Shown here: piece by piece, positions 17,679 to 26,755 of the stretch
Position numbering within the stretch: position 1 is the first letter of the stretch
Layout of the letters: every line of letters begins with the position of its first letter
Assembly: GCA_947626165.1 (NCBI GenBank)
Contig: CANQRG010000005.1
Location: forward strand, 99,984 to 163,983
Direction: 5' to 3'
From: an uncultured Clostridia bacterium
GTDB lineage: Bacteria > Bacillota > Clostridia > Oscillospirales > Ruminococcaceae
Length of the DNA stretch: 64,000 nt
Made by a program: the position numbers and the translations under genes
The notes under the pieces: generated by a model
What the model saw: only the letters and a program-made list of their open reading frames with translations
Told to the model about the DNA's origin: nothing
The model's database searches: none

Positions 17679-17707
17679 ATTATACACCATTCCCTTGCAT
17701 ATGTCAA
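17679..17707 (-). promoter_or_regulatory. Consensus sigma-A promoter of the recombinase gene
   Basis: On the minus strand TTGACA (17707-17702), a 17-bp spacer and TATAAT (17684-17679) match the consensus exactly. It is the strongest promoter in the window by sequence and drives only the recombinase gene. Confidence 0.85.
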
Positions 17708-17723
17708 CACCTAAAAATAAAAA

Positions 17724-17749
17724 AACAGCCTATAATTTTATAAGCTGTT
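17724..17749 (-). terminator. Terminator of the mutS2 operon
   Basis: Read on the minus strand, AACAGCTTATAA pairs with TTATAGGCTGTT (one G-U pair) and is followed by a T-rich run. The hairpin overlaps the mutS2 stop codon. Confidence 0.75.
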
Positions 17750-20141
17750 ATTTCAGTTCCACAACAGTAACTCCGTCTTCACCCTCGCCGTAAACACCTC
17801 TGCGTGAGGACTTCACTTGCTTGTTATGTCTTAAATGCTCTCTAACTGCACTTTTCAAAGCTCCTGTTCCTTTGCCGTGAATTATTGTTATAACTCCTAT
17901 ATGTGACATAATCGCATTGTCAATAAATCTGTCAACTTCGTAAATTCCTTCATCCACTGTGTACCCTCTAATGTCCAATTCCATTGAAGCGCTTCTCTCT
18001 GCAACCGATTGCACATTCTTTGTAGAAACTTTACTGGTAATCTTTTTATTGTTAAGCGTAATACTTTCTTCATCCAGCCTTAGTTTTGAAATGTGGATTT
18101 TAGTTTTCATAATTCCTGCCTGAATATAGCAAAATCCATTGCTGTCAGGAAGCGAAACTACAATTCCCTTTCCGTTAGTTTCTGTTATAATTACACTGTC
18201 ACCCTTTTTAAGCGGTCTTGGAAGTTTATACTCTTTATTTTCATCTTTGTTGACAGGATTTGCAGTATTGTAAAGTTTGCTTATGGTATTTTTTGTATGT
18301 TGTTTTGCTTTTATTGCATTTTTTTCAAAATCTTCCTTATTTTTCTGCTTTCTCAGCGCATCTAGCTCGTCAATTAGGGCGTCAGATTGCCTTGTGACCC
18401 TAGAAACTATTGCGTTTGCCTCGCGAGTCGCTCTGTCGAGGATCTTTTGCTTATTTTCATCAAGCTTTTTACGTTCTTCCTCAAGCCTTGCTTTTAAAAC
18501 AGCGACTTCCCTTTTCAATTTTTCAGCTTCTGCTCTGTTTCTTTCATATTTTTGACGTTCAATTTCCAGCTTTTCTAAAATGTTCTCAAACTGCATATTT
18601 TCATCATTTATAAGTTTTTTAGAGCTTTCGATTATCTCCTTGTCCATACCCAGTTTAAGTGCGATTTCAAACGCATTTGATTTTCCTGGCGTGCCGAAAA
18701 TAAGCTTATATGTTGGCTGAAGCGTTTTTGTATCAAACTCGCACGATGCATTGACTATTCCGTCCGTTTCCAGAGCATACATTTTAAGTTCCTGATAATG
18801 GGTCGTGGTTACGATCTCAGCGCCGTTTTCTTTAAGTCTGTTAATTATAGAAACTGCCAACGCAGCGCCTTCAACAGGATCGGTACCCGAGCCAAGCTCA
18901 TCAAGCAAAACAAGGGATTTTGTATTAGCAACTTTTAGAATATCAATTACATTATTCATATGGGACGAAAAGGTGGAAAGGCTCTGTTCTATAGACTGAC
19001 TGTCACCTATATCGACTAGAATTTTTTCAAATATTGATACAACGCTTCCATCTGCAACAGGTATCAAAAGACCGCACATCGACATAAGAGTAAGCAATCC
19101 CACAGTTTTTAATATAACAGTTTTACCGCCCGTGTTAGGACCAGTTATTACAACTGCCCTGTTTTCACCGCCGACGTTAAAGTCTATAGGTACCACCTTG
19201 TTTTTATCAATAAGCGGGTGTCTTGCCTTTTTTAAAATAATTTCTCCGCTATCGGTAATATTTGGGGCTATTGCATTCATCTTTGCACCTAGATTTGCCT
19301 TTGAAAAGTATAAATCAAGCTGCTTTATTGCTTTGAGATTTGAGTAAAGCTGCTCTTTAAATTCTGCGCAGAGAGATGAAAGCTCCAAAATAATTCGGTT
19401 GATTTCATCTCTTTCCTCGCCAATAAGCATCTGAATGTCGTTATTTGCCTCAACAACACTTATAGGCTCAACAAAGATAGTTGAGCCGCTTCCTGAGGTA
19501 GCGTGAATAAGACCAGGTACATCACTTTTGTTTTCAGTTTTAACAGGAATAACAAACCGACCGTCACGAACAGTTATAATAGCCTCCTGAAGGTACTTCT
19601 GAGTGGATTTAGAGCGTATCATTTTCTCTAGATTCTCACGAATTTTTATACTTGATTGATTTATTTTTTTTCTTATTCTTAAAAGCTCAGGACTTGCGTC
19701 GTCAGTAAGCTCTTCTTCATTTAAAATTGATGATTGAAGTCTTTTCTCTAAATATTCATTTGAGAAAATGCCGTCAAACAAGTAGTCTAAAGACGTTTCT
19801 TCGTCCGCAAATTGTTTCCTGTACGCTATAAGCTCATGGGACTGAATCAGCACATCTTTAATTTTTAGAAGCTCTTTAAGCGGCAATGAAGCGCCTGAAT
19901 CTGCCAGCTTTACACTGTCTGTTACATCAAATATGTTGTGAAAAATCGGTGTTCCAAATCTTACTGAAAGATTAAATGCAGTGTCAGTCTTGTTAAGCTC
20001 TTTTTTTACTACTATTATATCATTGCACGGTCTTATGTTGAATGCCAGATTTTTAGACATACTGCTGGAGCATTCATTTGCTAAAAGCTCTAATATTTTA
20101 TGTAGCTCTAAAGTTATAAAATCTTTGTTTAAATCTTTCAA
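17748..20141 (-). CDS. mutS2: Endonuclease MutS2
   Basis: MutS2 lacks mismatch-recognition domains. It acts in suppressing recombination and, in Bacillus, in splitting collided ribosomes. The 797 residues contain a MutS-like core, Walker A GPNTGGKT (334-341), Walker B VLLDELGSGTDP, a long coiled coil rich in Lys/Glu (about 510-620), a KOW-like segment (LKKGDSVIITETNGKGIV) and a C-terminal Smr nuclease domain with LDIRGYTVDEG and IIHGKGTGALKSAV. The start is a TTG behind AAGGAG. It is followed by a hairpin terminator. Confidence 0.95.
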   Translation of the reverse strand: MKDLNKDFITLELHKILELLANECSSSMSKNLAFNIRPCNDIIVVKKELNKTDTAFNLSVRFGTPIFHNIFDVTDSVKLADSGASLPLKELLKIKDVLIQSHELIAYRKQFADEETSLDYLFDGIFSNEYLEKRLQSSILNEEELTDDASPELLRIRKKINQSSIKIRENLEKMIRSKSTQKYLQEAIITVRDGRFVIPVKTENKSDVPGLIHATSGSGSTIFVEPISVVEANNDIQMLIGEERDEINRIILELSSLCAEFKEQLYSNLKAIKQLDLYFSKANLGAKMNAIAPNITDSGEIILKKARHPLIDKNKVVPIDFNVGGENRAVVITGPNTGGKTVILKTVGLLTLMSMCGLLIPVADGSVVSIFEKILVDIGDSQSIEQSLSTFSSHMNNVIDILKVANTKSLVLLDELGSGTDPVEGAALAVSIINRLKENGAEIVTTTHYQELKMYALETDGIVNASCEFDTKTLQPTYKLIFGTPGKSNAFEIALKLGMDKEIIESSKKLINDENMQFENILEKLEIERQKYERNRAEAEKLKREVAVLKARLEEERKKLDENKQKILDRATREANAIVSRVTRQSDALIDELDALRKQKNKEDFEKNAIKAKQHTKNTISKLYNTANPVNKDENKEYKLPRPLKKGDSVIITETNGKGIVVSLPDSNGFCYIQAGIMKTKIHISKLRLDEESITLNNKKITSKVSTKNVQSVAERSASMELDIRGYTVDEGIYEVDRFIDNAIMSHIGVITIIHGKGTGALKSAVREHLRHNKQVKSSRRGVYGEGEDGVTVVELK

Positions 20142-20167
20142 TGGTTTTCTCCTTAAATGTCAGAGTA

Positions 20168-20923
20168 TTAAGAAATACTTTCAAAATATTCAAGCGTTTT
20201 GAATTTTCTGTTTATATGAGTTAAAACATATCTGTTTGTGATTTTATTAAGCTCTGCCACAAGTCTCTCCGAAACTTTTATACTAAACAAAATATTTAGT
20301 TCAGAAAGTGAAATATGCCGCAATGCTGAAAGCGTACTTTGATTTACAGCAATTATGTAGTACCCATCTGTACCTGTGAAGCAATCGTCGCAATAAAGCT
20401 TGCCGTTTTGAATATCAAAGTGCATTTTAGAATGAGAATAGGCATTACATACAGAACATCCGATAAGATTGGGTATAAGTCCTATCTCTGATAACAGTCT
20501 GAATTCAAAGATAGATTTAAGTAACATTATATTATGAGTATTTTTTTCAAGATAATAAAGAGTATTAAGAAAAAGCTTTAGAATGATTTCATATGCTTTG
20601 TCGGAATCATATGACAGTACGGTATACTTTAAAAGCTCGGAGAAATAAGATGCTAGTGCCAACTTTTTCACATCAAGCCTGAGGTCATAAAAAGTGTTTT
20701 CAATTTCCGAACTGTTTAAATAATATCGTTCTCCCCTTTTTCTTACGCAAAATTTTGAATAAGAAAATAATGCCGTTGAAGATGCATTTTTTGATGTTAA
20801 TTTGCGTCCGCCTTTTACAGTGATCTCAATAATCCCGTAATCTTTGGTTAAAACATCAATAAATTTGTCATTTTCACCGTAGGCTCTCTCCCCTATTACT
20901 ACTCCCATTGTTGTCAGCAGCAT
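20168..20923 (-). CDS. recO: DNA repair protein RecO
   Basis: RecO helps load RecA on SSB-coated DNA with RecR. From the ATG at 20923 the protein is 251 residues and opens MLLTTMGVVIGERAYGEND, the usual RecO N-terminal OB-fold. An upstream in-frame GTG (20941) would add six residues but would use up the AAGGAG ribosome binding site that sits 8 nt before the ATG. A zinc site is formed by CSVC and CDDC near residues 170-195. The gene overlaps the yqzL-like gene by about 50 nt. Confidence 0.92.
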   Translation of the reverse strand: MLLTTMGVVIGERAYGENDKFIDVLTKDYGIIEITVKGGRKLTSKNASSTALFSYSKFCVRKRGERYYLNSSEIENTFYDLRLDVKKLALASYFSELLKYTVLSYDSDKAYEIILKLFLNTLYYLEKNTHNIMLLKSIFEFRLLSEIGLIPNLIGCSVCNAYSHSKMHFDIQNGKLYCDDCFTGTDGYYIIAVNQSTLSALRHISLSELNILFSIKVSERLVAELNKITNRYVLTHINRKFKTLEYFESIS

Positions 20924-21020
20924 TAGTTTTTTCTCCTTCACGACTTGCCTTTGCCTTATTATAATTCAAATAGTCTGAAATTTTTCCTGTTTTACAAAAT
21001 GTATCCCAAAGCTTGTCCAT
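20874..21020 (-). CDS. yqzL: YqzL-like small protein
   Basis: A 48-residue frame starts at an ATG after GGTGTT and reads MDKLWDTFCKTGKISDYL followed by NYNKAKASRE and a polar tail. The W-x2-F-x3-G-x-I-x-x-Y-L pattern is that of the YqzL family, found directly before recO in sporulating Firmicutes and of unknown function. The 3' end overlaps recO in another frame. Length, motif and position agree, so I consider it real although it is short. Confidence 0.75.
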   Translation of the reverse strand: MDKLWDTFCKTGKISDYLNYNKAKASREGEKTNAADNNGSSNRGESLR

Positions 21021-21100
21021 AATAACACCATCCAAATTTCTGTTTATACTATTATGGTTATCAACTTTGAGATGATTATGAGAGGTAATTCATTCTAATG

Positions 21101-22006
21101 TTATTTATTGGTTAAGCCAAAATTTCTTATTATTCCCTCTCTGTTTCTCCAGCCCTCTTTTACCTTTACCCAGCATTGCAAATTAACTTTAATTTGAAAA
21201 AAACTCTCAAGCTCAACCCTTGCGTCTTTTCCTATTCTTTGAAGCATTGAGCCTTTTTTACCTATTATAATTCCCTTGTGAGATTCCTTTTCACAATATA
21301 TTACCGCATTTATATCTAAAACAACTTCATTGTTTTTGTTATCACGCTCAGAAACATCTTCAACAGCAACTGCAATACCATGCGGTATCTCGTCACTTAA
21401 ATTAAGCAACGCCTTTTCCCGTATTATTTCAGAAATTAATACCTTTTCCGGCTGATCTGTCAAAGCGTCGTCGGGAAAATAGTGAGGCTCCTCCTGAGCA
21501 TTTTTATCAATAGCTTTGAAAATCAAATCAATTCCGTCGTTTTCTTTAACGCTGATAGGAATTATCTCCTCAAAATCATAAAGCTTTGAATATTTGTCAA
21601 GTATTTCAATGAGCGCACTTTTATTGTCTAATAAATCAATTTTATTTACTGCCAGGATAACCTTTTTTCCTGTGCTTTTAAAGCTGTTTATAAGCTTGAT
21701 TTCATTATCACCTATTGGCTTTGTGCAGTCTACAACAAGAATAGCTGTTTCAACGTCCTTTACAGCCTCGTTTATGTTATCCACCATATGCTCTGATAGT
21801 TTTGTTTTAGCTTTATGCATTCCTGGTGTATCAATAAAAATATATTGAGTTTCCCCTTTTGTCACAATACCGGTTATCTTTGTTCTCGTAGTCTGAGGCT
21901 TGTTGCTTACAGCGGCGATCTTTTCTCCTACCATTTTGTTCAAAAGCGAGGATTTTCCTACATTTGCCCTTCCAACTATTGATACAAAGGCTGTTTTACT
22001 TCCCAT
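21101..22006 (-). CDS. era: GTPase Era
   Basis: Era binds the 3' end of 16S rRNA and helps 30S assembly. The 301 residues include the G1 loop GRANVGKSS (12-20), G2 PQTTRTKITG, G3 DTPG, G4 NKID, and a C-terminal KH domain with GIIIGKKGSMLQRIGKDAR. An AAGGAG site precedes the ATG. It lies with ybeY, dgkA and recO as in most Firmicutes. Confidence 0.96.
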   Translation of the reverse strand: MGSKTAFVSIVGRANVGKSSLLNKMVGEKIAAVSNKPQTTRTKITGIVTKGETQYIFIDTPGMHKAKTKLSEHMVDNINEAVKDVETAILVVDCTKPIGDNEIKLINSFKSTGKKVILAVNKIDLLDNKSALIEILDKYSKLYDFEEIIPISVKENDGIDLIFKAIDKNAQEEPHYFPDDALTDQPEKVLISEIIREKALLNLSDEIPHGIAVAVEDVSERDNKNNEVVLDINAVIYCEKESHKGIIIGKKGSMLQRIGKDARVELESFFQIKVNLQCWVKVKEGWRNREGIIRNFGLTNK

Positions 22007-22492
22007 TTATTGCTTCTCCTTATTACCACTTTTGCGTCTGTTTTTTTCAGGCTTAAATATAAATAATATACTTAGAACAATCGAAAGTAAAAGTATAATA
22101 AATCTTATTAATCCATACCTGAAATAATTAAATATATCATAGAATACGTCTGTATCAGCAAAAAGCAGAACTCCAACCGCTGCGGCACAAAATGCAGAAA
22201 ATAAAACCGCCCCTGCTGCAGCATCTTTAGACATTTTTGCCTTTTGGTTGCGGGATTTTGACGCCATATCTACAGCATTTTCTATAGCTGTGTTAAATAA
22301 TTCAGACACAATAACCATTGAAATTACAATAAACAAAATTGCATATTCTATTTTAGAAAAATCATAAAATCTTGATAACCACAGTACATAAATTGCAGCT
22401 ATAAAATGAAAACGCATATTGCGCTCGTTCATAATGGCTGAAATTATACCGCAAAAGGCATACTTAAAGCTATTTAAAAAATTTTTTATCAT
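22007..22492 (-). CDS. dgkA: Diacylglycerol/undecaprenol kinase family protein
   Basis: A small integral membrane kinase (161 residues) with three to four hydrophobic helices and the family motif VSELFNTAIENAVDMAS followed by KDAAAGAVL. In Gram-positive bacteria this enzyme phosphorylates undecaprenol for envelope synthesis. A fourth hydrophobic helix near the C-terminus and a basic tail (KPEKNRRKSGNKEKQ) extend beyond the compact family core. It starts at the base following the ybeY stop. Confidence 0.92.
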   Translation of the reverse strand: MIKNFLNSFKYAFCGIISAIMNERNMRFHFIAAIYVLWLSRFYDFSKIEYAILFIVISMVIVSELFNTAIENAVDMASKSRNQKAKMSKDAAAGAVLFSAFCAAAVGVLLFADTDVFYDIFNYFRYGLIRFIILLLSIVLSILFIFKPEKNRRKSGNKEKQ

Positions 22493-22990
22493 TTATCCTG
22501 TTATATAAGAGCTTTGTCTTGAGATTCCGAGATCATCTAATATTTGCTCCTCAATTTCGCGCATATTTCTTGCTTCTACTCCGCCCTGTTCGTGATTATA
22601 TCCCATAAGATGCAGCATTGAGTGTACTGTAAGAAAGCCTATTTCACGCTCAAGAGAGTGACCGTACATTTTAGCTTGTTTTAAAGCCGTCTGAATTGAT
22701 ATAACAATATCGCCAAGCATACAAGCTCCTGTTTCGTTATTATAATCGTACTCGCCGTTTTCTCCCAAAGGAAAGGATAAAACATCCGTAGGTCTATCAA
22801 CATTTCTGTATTCATAATTCAGTCTGTGTATCTCATCATCGCTTACAAATGAAACGCTCACCTCTGCATCATCTGTGAATTTTTCGTGATCCAAAACGGC
22901 ATTACAGCTTCTTCTGATAAGAAGTCTTATTCCAACAGGTATTTTAATGTCATTTTGCTTGTTTACTATTAATACCTTTGTTTTTCCCAT
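22493..22990 (-). CDS. ybeY: Endoribonuclease YbeY
   Basis: YbeY is a zinc-dependent RNase in 16S 3'-end maturation and ribosome quality control. The metal site H-x3-H-x5-H is present as HSMLHLMGYNHE, and the PTDVLSFPLGE motif is typical. I chose the ATG at 22990 (165 residues, MGKTKVLIVNKQN), which has an AGAAAGGA site. An upstream in-frame start at 23029 would add 13 unlikely residues inside the phoH gene. The frame overlaps phoH by about 40 nt. Confidence 0.93.
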   Translation of the reverse strand: MGKTKVLIVNKQNDIKIPVGIRLLIRRSCNAVLDHEKFTDDAEVSVSFVSDDEIHRLNYEYRNVDRPTDVLSFPLGENGEYDYNNETGACMLGDIVISIQTALKQAKMYGHSLEREIGFLTVHSMLHLMGYNHEQGGVEARNMREIEEQILDDLGISRQSSYITG

Positions 22991-23960
22991 TGTTTTTATA
23001 TCCTTTCTTCTCATTATTAAACTTTTCATATGCCTTTATAATATCCTGAACAAGCCTGTGTCTTACAACGTCGCTTTCATTGAAATTGTTTATAAATATA
23101 TCATCAACATTTTTCAAAACTTTTGTTGCTTGAATCAGTCCCGACCTACCAGATTCAGGCAGGTCAATTTGAGTGATATCTCCTGTAATAACTATTTTGC
23201 TGTTAAAGCCAAGACGCGTCAGAAACATCTTCATTTGCTCAGGAGTTGTATTCTGCGCCTCATCAAGAATAATAAAAGCGTCGTCTAAAGTGCGTCCTCT
23301 CATATAAGCAAGCGGAGCAACTTCTATACACCCTCGTTCCTGCTGTTTTGCAAAAGTGTCGGGACCCAGCATTTCAAAAAGAGCGTCGTATAAAGGTCTT
23401 AAATAAGGGTCGACCTTGTCCTGCAAGTCGCCCGGAAGAAACCCTAGCTTCTCCCCTGCTTCAACAGCCGGTCTTGTGAGGATTATTTTATTGACTTCGT
23501 GATTTCTAAAAGCCTTAACTGCCATTGCGACCGCAAGGTATGTTTTTCCTGTCCCGGCAGGACCTACTCCGATAACGATTGTATTGTCCCTGATAGCGTC
23601 AACATACTTCTTTTGTCCCAGTGTTTTCGGCTTGACAATTTTACCGCTAGTTGTAACGCATATTCCGTCGTCGTTAAGTTTTGTAAGCTCTTTTTGAGCG
23701 CCCTCCTTAACAAGTGAAAAAACATATCTTATACTTTGCTCGTTAATCTGATCTCCCTTATTCGCAAGTAAAATCAAAGACTCAATAGCCTGTTCTGCTT
23801 TCTTAACATTTTCCTCGTCGCCTGTGATTTTAATATCTGTACCACGGCTTAAAATCACGACGTTGTACTGCTTTTGTATAAGATTTACATTCTCATCAAA
23901 GCTTCCGAAAATATTTAAAATAGAATCCATTGACTCAACATTTACAATTCTTTCAACCAT
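22950..23960 (-). CDS. phoH: PhoH family ATPase (YbeZ type)
   Basis: A 336-residue protein with an N-terminal KH-like domain (LIQKQYNVVILSRGTDIKITGDEENVKKAE) and a RecA-like ATPase with Walker A GPAGTGKT (133-140) and Walker B AFIILDEAQNT. PhoH proteins pair with YbeY, probably in RNA processing, and the two genes overlap here. The Lys/Asn-rich C-terminal tail (KKGYKNNGKNKGINSKQ) is translated from the overlap. Confidence 0.94.
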   Translation of the reverse strand: MVERIVNVESMDSILNIFGSFDENVNLIQKQYNVVILSRGTDIKITGDEENVKKAEQAIESLILLANKGDQINEQSIRYVFSLVKEGAQKELTKLNDDGICVTTSGKIVKPKTLGQKKYVDAIRDNTIVIGVGPAGTGKTYLAVAMAVKAFRNHEVNKIILTRPAVEAGEKLGFLPGDLQDKVDPYLRPLYDALFEMLGPDTFAKQQERGCIEVAPLAYMRGRTLDDAFIILDEAQNTTPEQMKMFLTRLGFNSKIVITGDITQIDLPESGRSGLIQATKVLKNVDDIFINNFNESDVVRHRLVQDIIKAYEKFNNEKKGYKNNGKNKGINSKQAK

Positions 23961-24051
23961 TAATTCACCCTGCCGACATATTTTATAATTCCTAAGCGGT
24001 ATATAGTGGCTTCACCGCCTGATTTTTTGCGTTTTAGCAATGTTTAAAATT

Positions 24052-24060
24052 ATTATACCA
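24052..24060 (-). promoter_or_regulatory. Extended -10 promoter upstream of phoH
   Basis: On the minus strand TGGTATAAT forms a TG-n extended -10 element about 90 bp before the phoH ATG. The -35 is weak (TTTATT at 17 bp). It would drive phoH-ybeY-dgkA-era separately from yqfC-yqfD. Confidence 0.5.
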
Positions 24061-24090
24061 TAATTTTTAAAAAAAATAAAGCAAATTTAT

Positions 24091-25281
24091 TTATTTTGTC
24101 AATAATTCCTTTTCAACAGCTATATTGCCGTTCAGCTTATAGTTTACTGTCATCTTTACGCTCTTCTTCCCTACTTTTACTTTAATTTTTTTGTTTAATA
24201 TCCTTTTGTCTTTTAAAAAGTTTCTTTCATATAGTTTTATTTTTCTTCTTAGCTTGGCCTTTGCTTGTTTCTTTGTAAGTTTTACCTTTTCAAAATAGTA
24301 TTTATCGTATGTTTTTTTTGAAATTCCTATAGGTAGCTTAAAACCGAGAAAAGAAAACTGCGACTTATAATTCTTCATAATATAATTTCCCTTGACTTTT
24401 GAGCCGGGACTTATAGGAATTTCTAAATCAAAAATTGTTAAATACTTTCTGGTTTTGTCATTGTCTGATATAATCTCTTGTTCATCTATATATCTTTGCT
24501 CAAAGGTAACGCTCTCATCGTAATCAGCATATATTTCACCCTTACAGTGGAAAAGCATAAGTTTGGCTTTATCCTTTTTACTTTCGTCTACCGACTCCGC
24601 TCTGTATTTTCCTGCAACCAGTACATCGCCCTTTCTAACTTTATTTCCTACAACCTTCATAAGTTTTCCTATGTAGACATTAACGTCAGTTATAACACCG
24701 CTTTTGCCGGCAATTAAGTTTGTAACGGGTCTTAATCTGTCCATCTCCGGCTCTTTTGTCTTTTCAAGAACATCAACAACCAGCGTTGCGCCTTGATTTC
24801 TTATAGTTATCCAGGCGAAATTATTAGAATTTAGCATCATGTAGCTTTCAGCTTTTGAAAAATCAATATTTGGTATAAACCTGCCTACCTTTATATTCTG
24901 CTGTTTAAGCAATGCAGTAATTTCTGAATTTAGCTCGTCATTTCCCCCGCTTATTTGAATTCTCAGCACAGTATTTGAAAGTATAAATATAAAAAATAAC
25001 GATGTTAAAATTCCAGCTAATATCCCGTATCTGAATCTGTATCTAAAAAGTTTTGGTAGTATTCCCTTAGATTTTACAGAAACCAATTCATAATTTTGAC
25101 TTTCACATATTTCTATTATCTGCTTGTGCCTAAAAAAAGAAACTGTTATATTTATTTCCCCGCTTTTGGACGTTATCTTTTTTATGGGAATATCACGCTT
25201 TGACAGTTCATTTATTAATTTGGTGGTATTATCACTTTTTATTTTTATATCGGTTATACCCGTTAAAAAGTTAAGCGCCAC
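24091..25281 (-). CDS. yqfD: Sporulation protein YqfD
   Basis: YqfD is a mother-cell membrane protein made under sigma-E control and needed for normal sporulation in Clostridia and Bacillus. The 396-residue reading has the N-terminal ALNFLTGITDIKI domain, one transmembrane helix near residues 85-105 (YGILAGILTSLFFIFILSN), and a large external part with VYIGKLMKVVGNKVRKGDVLVAG. I favour the GTG at 25281, 8 nt after AGGAG; the GTG at 25290 would abut the site. It follows yqfC by 9-18 bp. Confidence 0.93.
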   Translation of the reverse strand: MALNFLTGITDIKIKSDNTTKLINELSKRDIPIKKITSKSGEINITVSFFRHKQIIEICESQNYELVSVKSKGILPKLFRYRFRYGILAGILTSLFFIFILSNTVLRIQISGGNDELNSEITALLKQQNIKVGRFIPNIDFSKAESYMMLNSNNFAWITIRNQGATLVVDVLEKTKEPEMDRLRPVTNLIAGKSGVITDVNVYIGKLMKVVGNKVRKGDVLVAGKYRAESVDESKKDKAKLMLFHCKGEIYADYDESVTFEQRYIDEQEIISDNDKTRKYLTIFDLEIPISPGSKVKGNYIMKNYKSQFSFLGFKLPIGISKKTYDKYYFEKVKLTKKQAKAKLRRKIKLYERNFLKDKRILNKKIKVKVGKKSVKMTVNYKLNGNIAVEKELLTK

Positions 25282-25299
25282 TATATTCACTCCTAATAA

Positions 25300-25572
25300 T
25301 CATTTGACTGTTTTATTCTTTTTATCATCAATTTCTATTCTGTCAATATTACCTGTAATTTCAGCATACCCTGACGAATATGTTGTAAGTATCAGTTTAT
25401 TTCCCCAAAGGCTTATCCTGCTGTCGCAGGTCTTAATTATAATCAATGACTCGTTACACTCTAAGATTTTTTTGAAACTTTCTATTACTACTTTTTTTGT
25501 TCCGTAGATATTAATATTAGACGCAATGCCTGTAAACTCGCCTAATGATTTATTATTTATATAATTTTTCAT
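25300..25572 (-). CDS. yqfC: Sporulation protein YqfC (YabP/YqfC family)
   Basis: A 90-residue protein of the YabP/YqfC family: short beta strands with LWGNKLILTTYSSGYAEITGNIDRIEI, the family core. YqfC partners YqfD in sporulating Firmicutes. The ATG follows a CGGAGGG site. It is divergent from ylbJ, so the 125-bp gap holds promoters for both. Confidence 0.9.
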   Translation of the reverse strand: MKNYINNKSLGEFTGIASNINIYGTKKVVIESFKKILECNESLIIIKTCDSRISLWGNKLILTTYSSGYAEITGNIDRIEIDDKKNKTVK

Positions 25573-25621
25573 TAGTTCCCTCCGTTCTGTTGGGAGTTGT
25601 ACAAAAGTATAAACTAATTAA

Positions 25622-25650
25622 TTATATTATTATTTTGAACAACATATACA
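25622..25650 (+). promoter_or_regulatory. Candidate sigma-E promoter of ylbJ
   Basis: TTATATT (25622-25628), a 14-bp spacer and CATATACA (25643-25650) resemble the sigma-E pattern (ATATT, 14-16 bp, CATACA-T). The gene it faces, ylbJ, belongs to the sigma-E regulon in Bacillus. AT-rich sequence makes chance matches likely, so this is tentative. Confidence 0.4.
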
Positions 25651-25697
25651 TTTATAAGCCCAAAATTGCTCCACTCCAATATATAAGGAGAAAACTT

Positions 25698-26741
25698 ATG
25701 TTAAAAATAAAAAGTTTTGTGATATATATTCTTATTTTAACTTTCGGTATTTTATTAATTTTAAAATCAAGCGAGGTATCACAGGAAATTGTAACTGCTG
25801 TAAACAGATGTCTTTTTGTGATTATCCCATCGCTTTTTTCATTTATGGTTTTTTCAGATTTAGTTTTAAAATCGGAGTGCTATAAAATTATCAGCAAGCC
25901 GTTTGCCCTCATATCAAAATACATATTTAAAATGGACAGCGACCTTTTTTTCGTTTTTATTCTGGGCAATATATGCGGATATCCGATTGGATTTAAGCTT
26001 CTTAACAATTTATACAGTCAAGGTAAAATCAGCAAATTCACCGCAGAACAAATGTCCTGCTATTGCTATGCATCAGGACCTTCTTTTGTTGTGGGGTTAG
26101 TCGGAATAACTATGTTTTCTTCGGCAACAATAGGGTTTGTAATATTTTTTGCAAATTTTTTGACAAACTGCGTTATTGCAATAGTTTTAAACCACGCTGT
26201 GGAAATGCCTAAAATCAAAGATGTATCGCCTATAAGAGCGAAAGTCTCAATAGTAGATTCTGTTCAAAGTGCGTCTAAAAGTATGCTGATGATCTGCTCA
26301 ATGATACTTTTGTTTGCCTCAATTATAGGAATACTAAAAGGTTTTAACATTTTTAAATTAATAAAGTTCGATATTCTCCCATTATTGGAAATTACTAATG
26401 TTGTTGATATGTATGCCAGTACCGATATCATTCCGATAATTTCAGCTTTTATTTCATTCGGCGGGGTATGCATATTATTTCAGCTGAAATCACTATCAAA
26501 TGGTGTACCGCTTAAATATCTTATACTATCAAGGATTCCTGCTGTATTTCTCTCTGCTGCCTTTACCAGAATAATAACATCAATATTTAATATAAATTAT
26601 CAGGCAAGTACAGTTCAAACATACATAAGCGGTAAAGCTATAGGATTTACTGACGCTAAGAGCTGTCTTCCTGCTATACTTATGGTTATAATGATGTTTA
26701 TACTTATCTTTACAAAAGAAAAGAACCCACTTAAAAAGTAG
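25698..26741 (+). CDS. ylbJ: Sporulation integral membrane protein YlbJ
   Basis: A 347-residue polytopic membrane protein of the nucleoside-recognition/Gate-domain family, with a signature GNICGYPIGFKLL and MSCYCYASGPSFVVG. YlbJ is a sporulation protein required for heat-resistant spores. The ATG at 25698 has a perfect AAGGAG site at 25685-25690. An in-frame upstream ATG at 25545 reads through the promoter region and yqfC and is not credible. Its stop lies in a hairpin followed by TTTTTT. Confidence 0.9.
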   Translation: MLKIKSFVIYILILTFGILLILKSSEVSQEIVTAVNRCLFVIIPSLFSFMVFSDLVLKSECYKIISKPFALISKYIFKMDSDLFFVFILGNICGYPIGFKLLNNLYSQGKISKFTAEQMSCYCYASGPSFVVGLVGITMFSSATIGFVIFFANFLTNCVIAIVLNHAVEMPKIKDVSPIRAKVSIVDSVQSASKSMLMICSMILLFASIIGILKGFNIFKLIKFDILPLLEITNVVDMYASTDIIPIISAFISFGGVCILFQLKSLSNGVPLKYLILSRIPAVFLSAAFTRIITSIFNINYQASTVQTYISGKAIGFTDAKSCLPAILMVIMMFILIFTKEKNPLKK

Positions 26742-26755
26742 GTTCTATGTTTTTT
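26722..26755 (+). terminator. Terminator of ylbJ
   Basis: AGAACC pairs with GGTTCT around an inner ACT/AGT pair with one mismatch, followed by ATGTTTTTT. It includes the ylbJ stop codon. Modest stability. Confidence 0.5.

Noticed and set aside
25545..25697. Upstream in-frame start for ylbJ adding 51 residues
   Set aside because: It would begin inside yqfC on the other strand and run through the promoter region; the ATG at 25698 has a perfect AAGGAG site.
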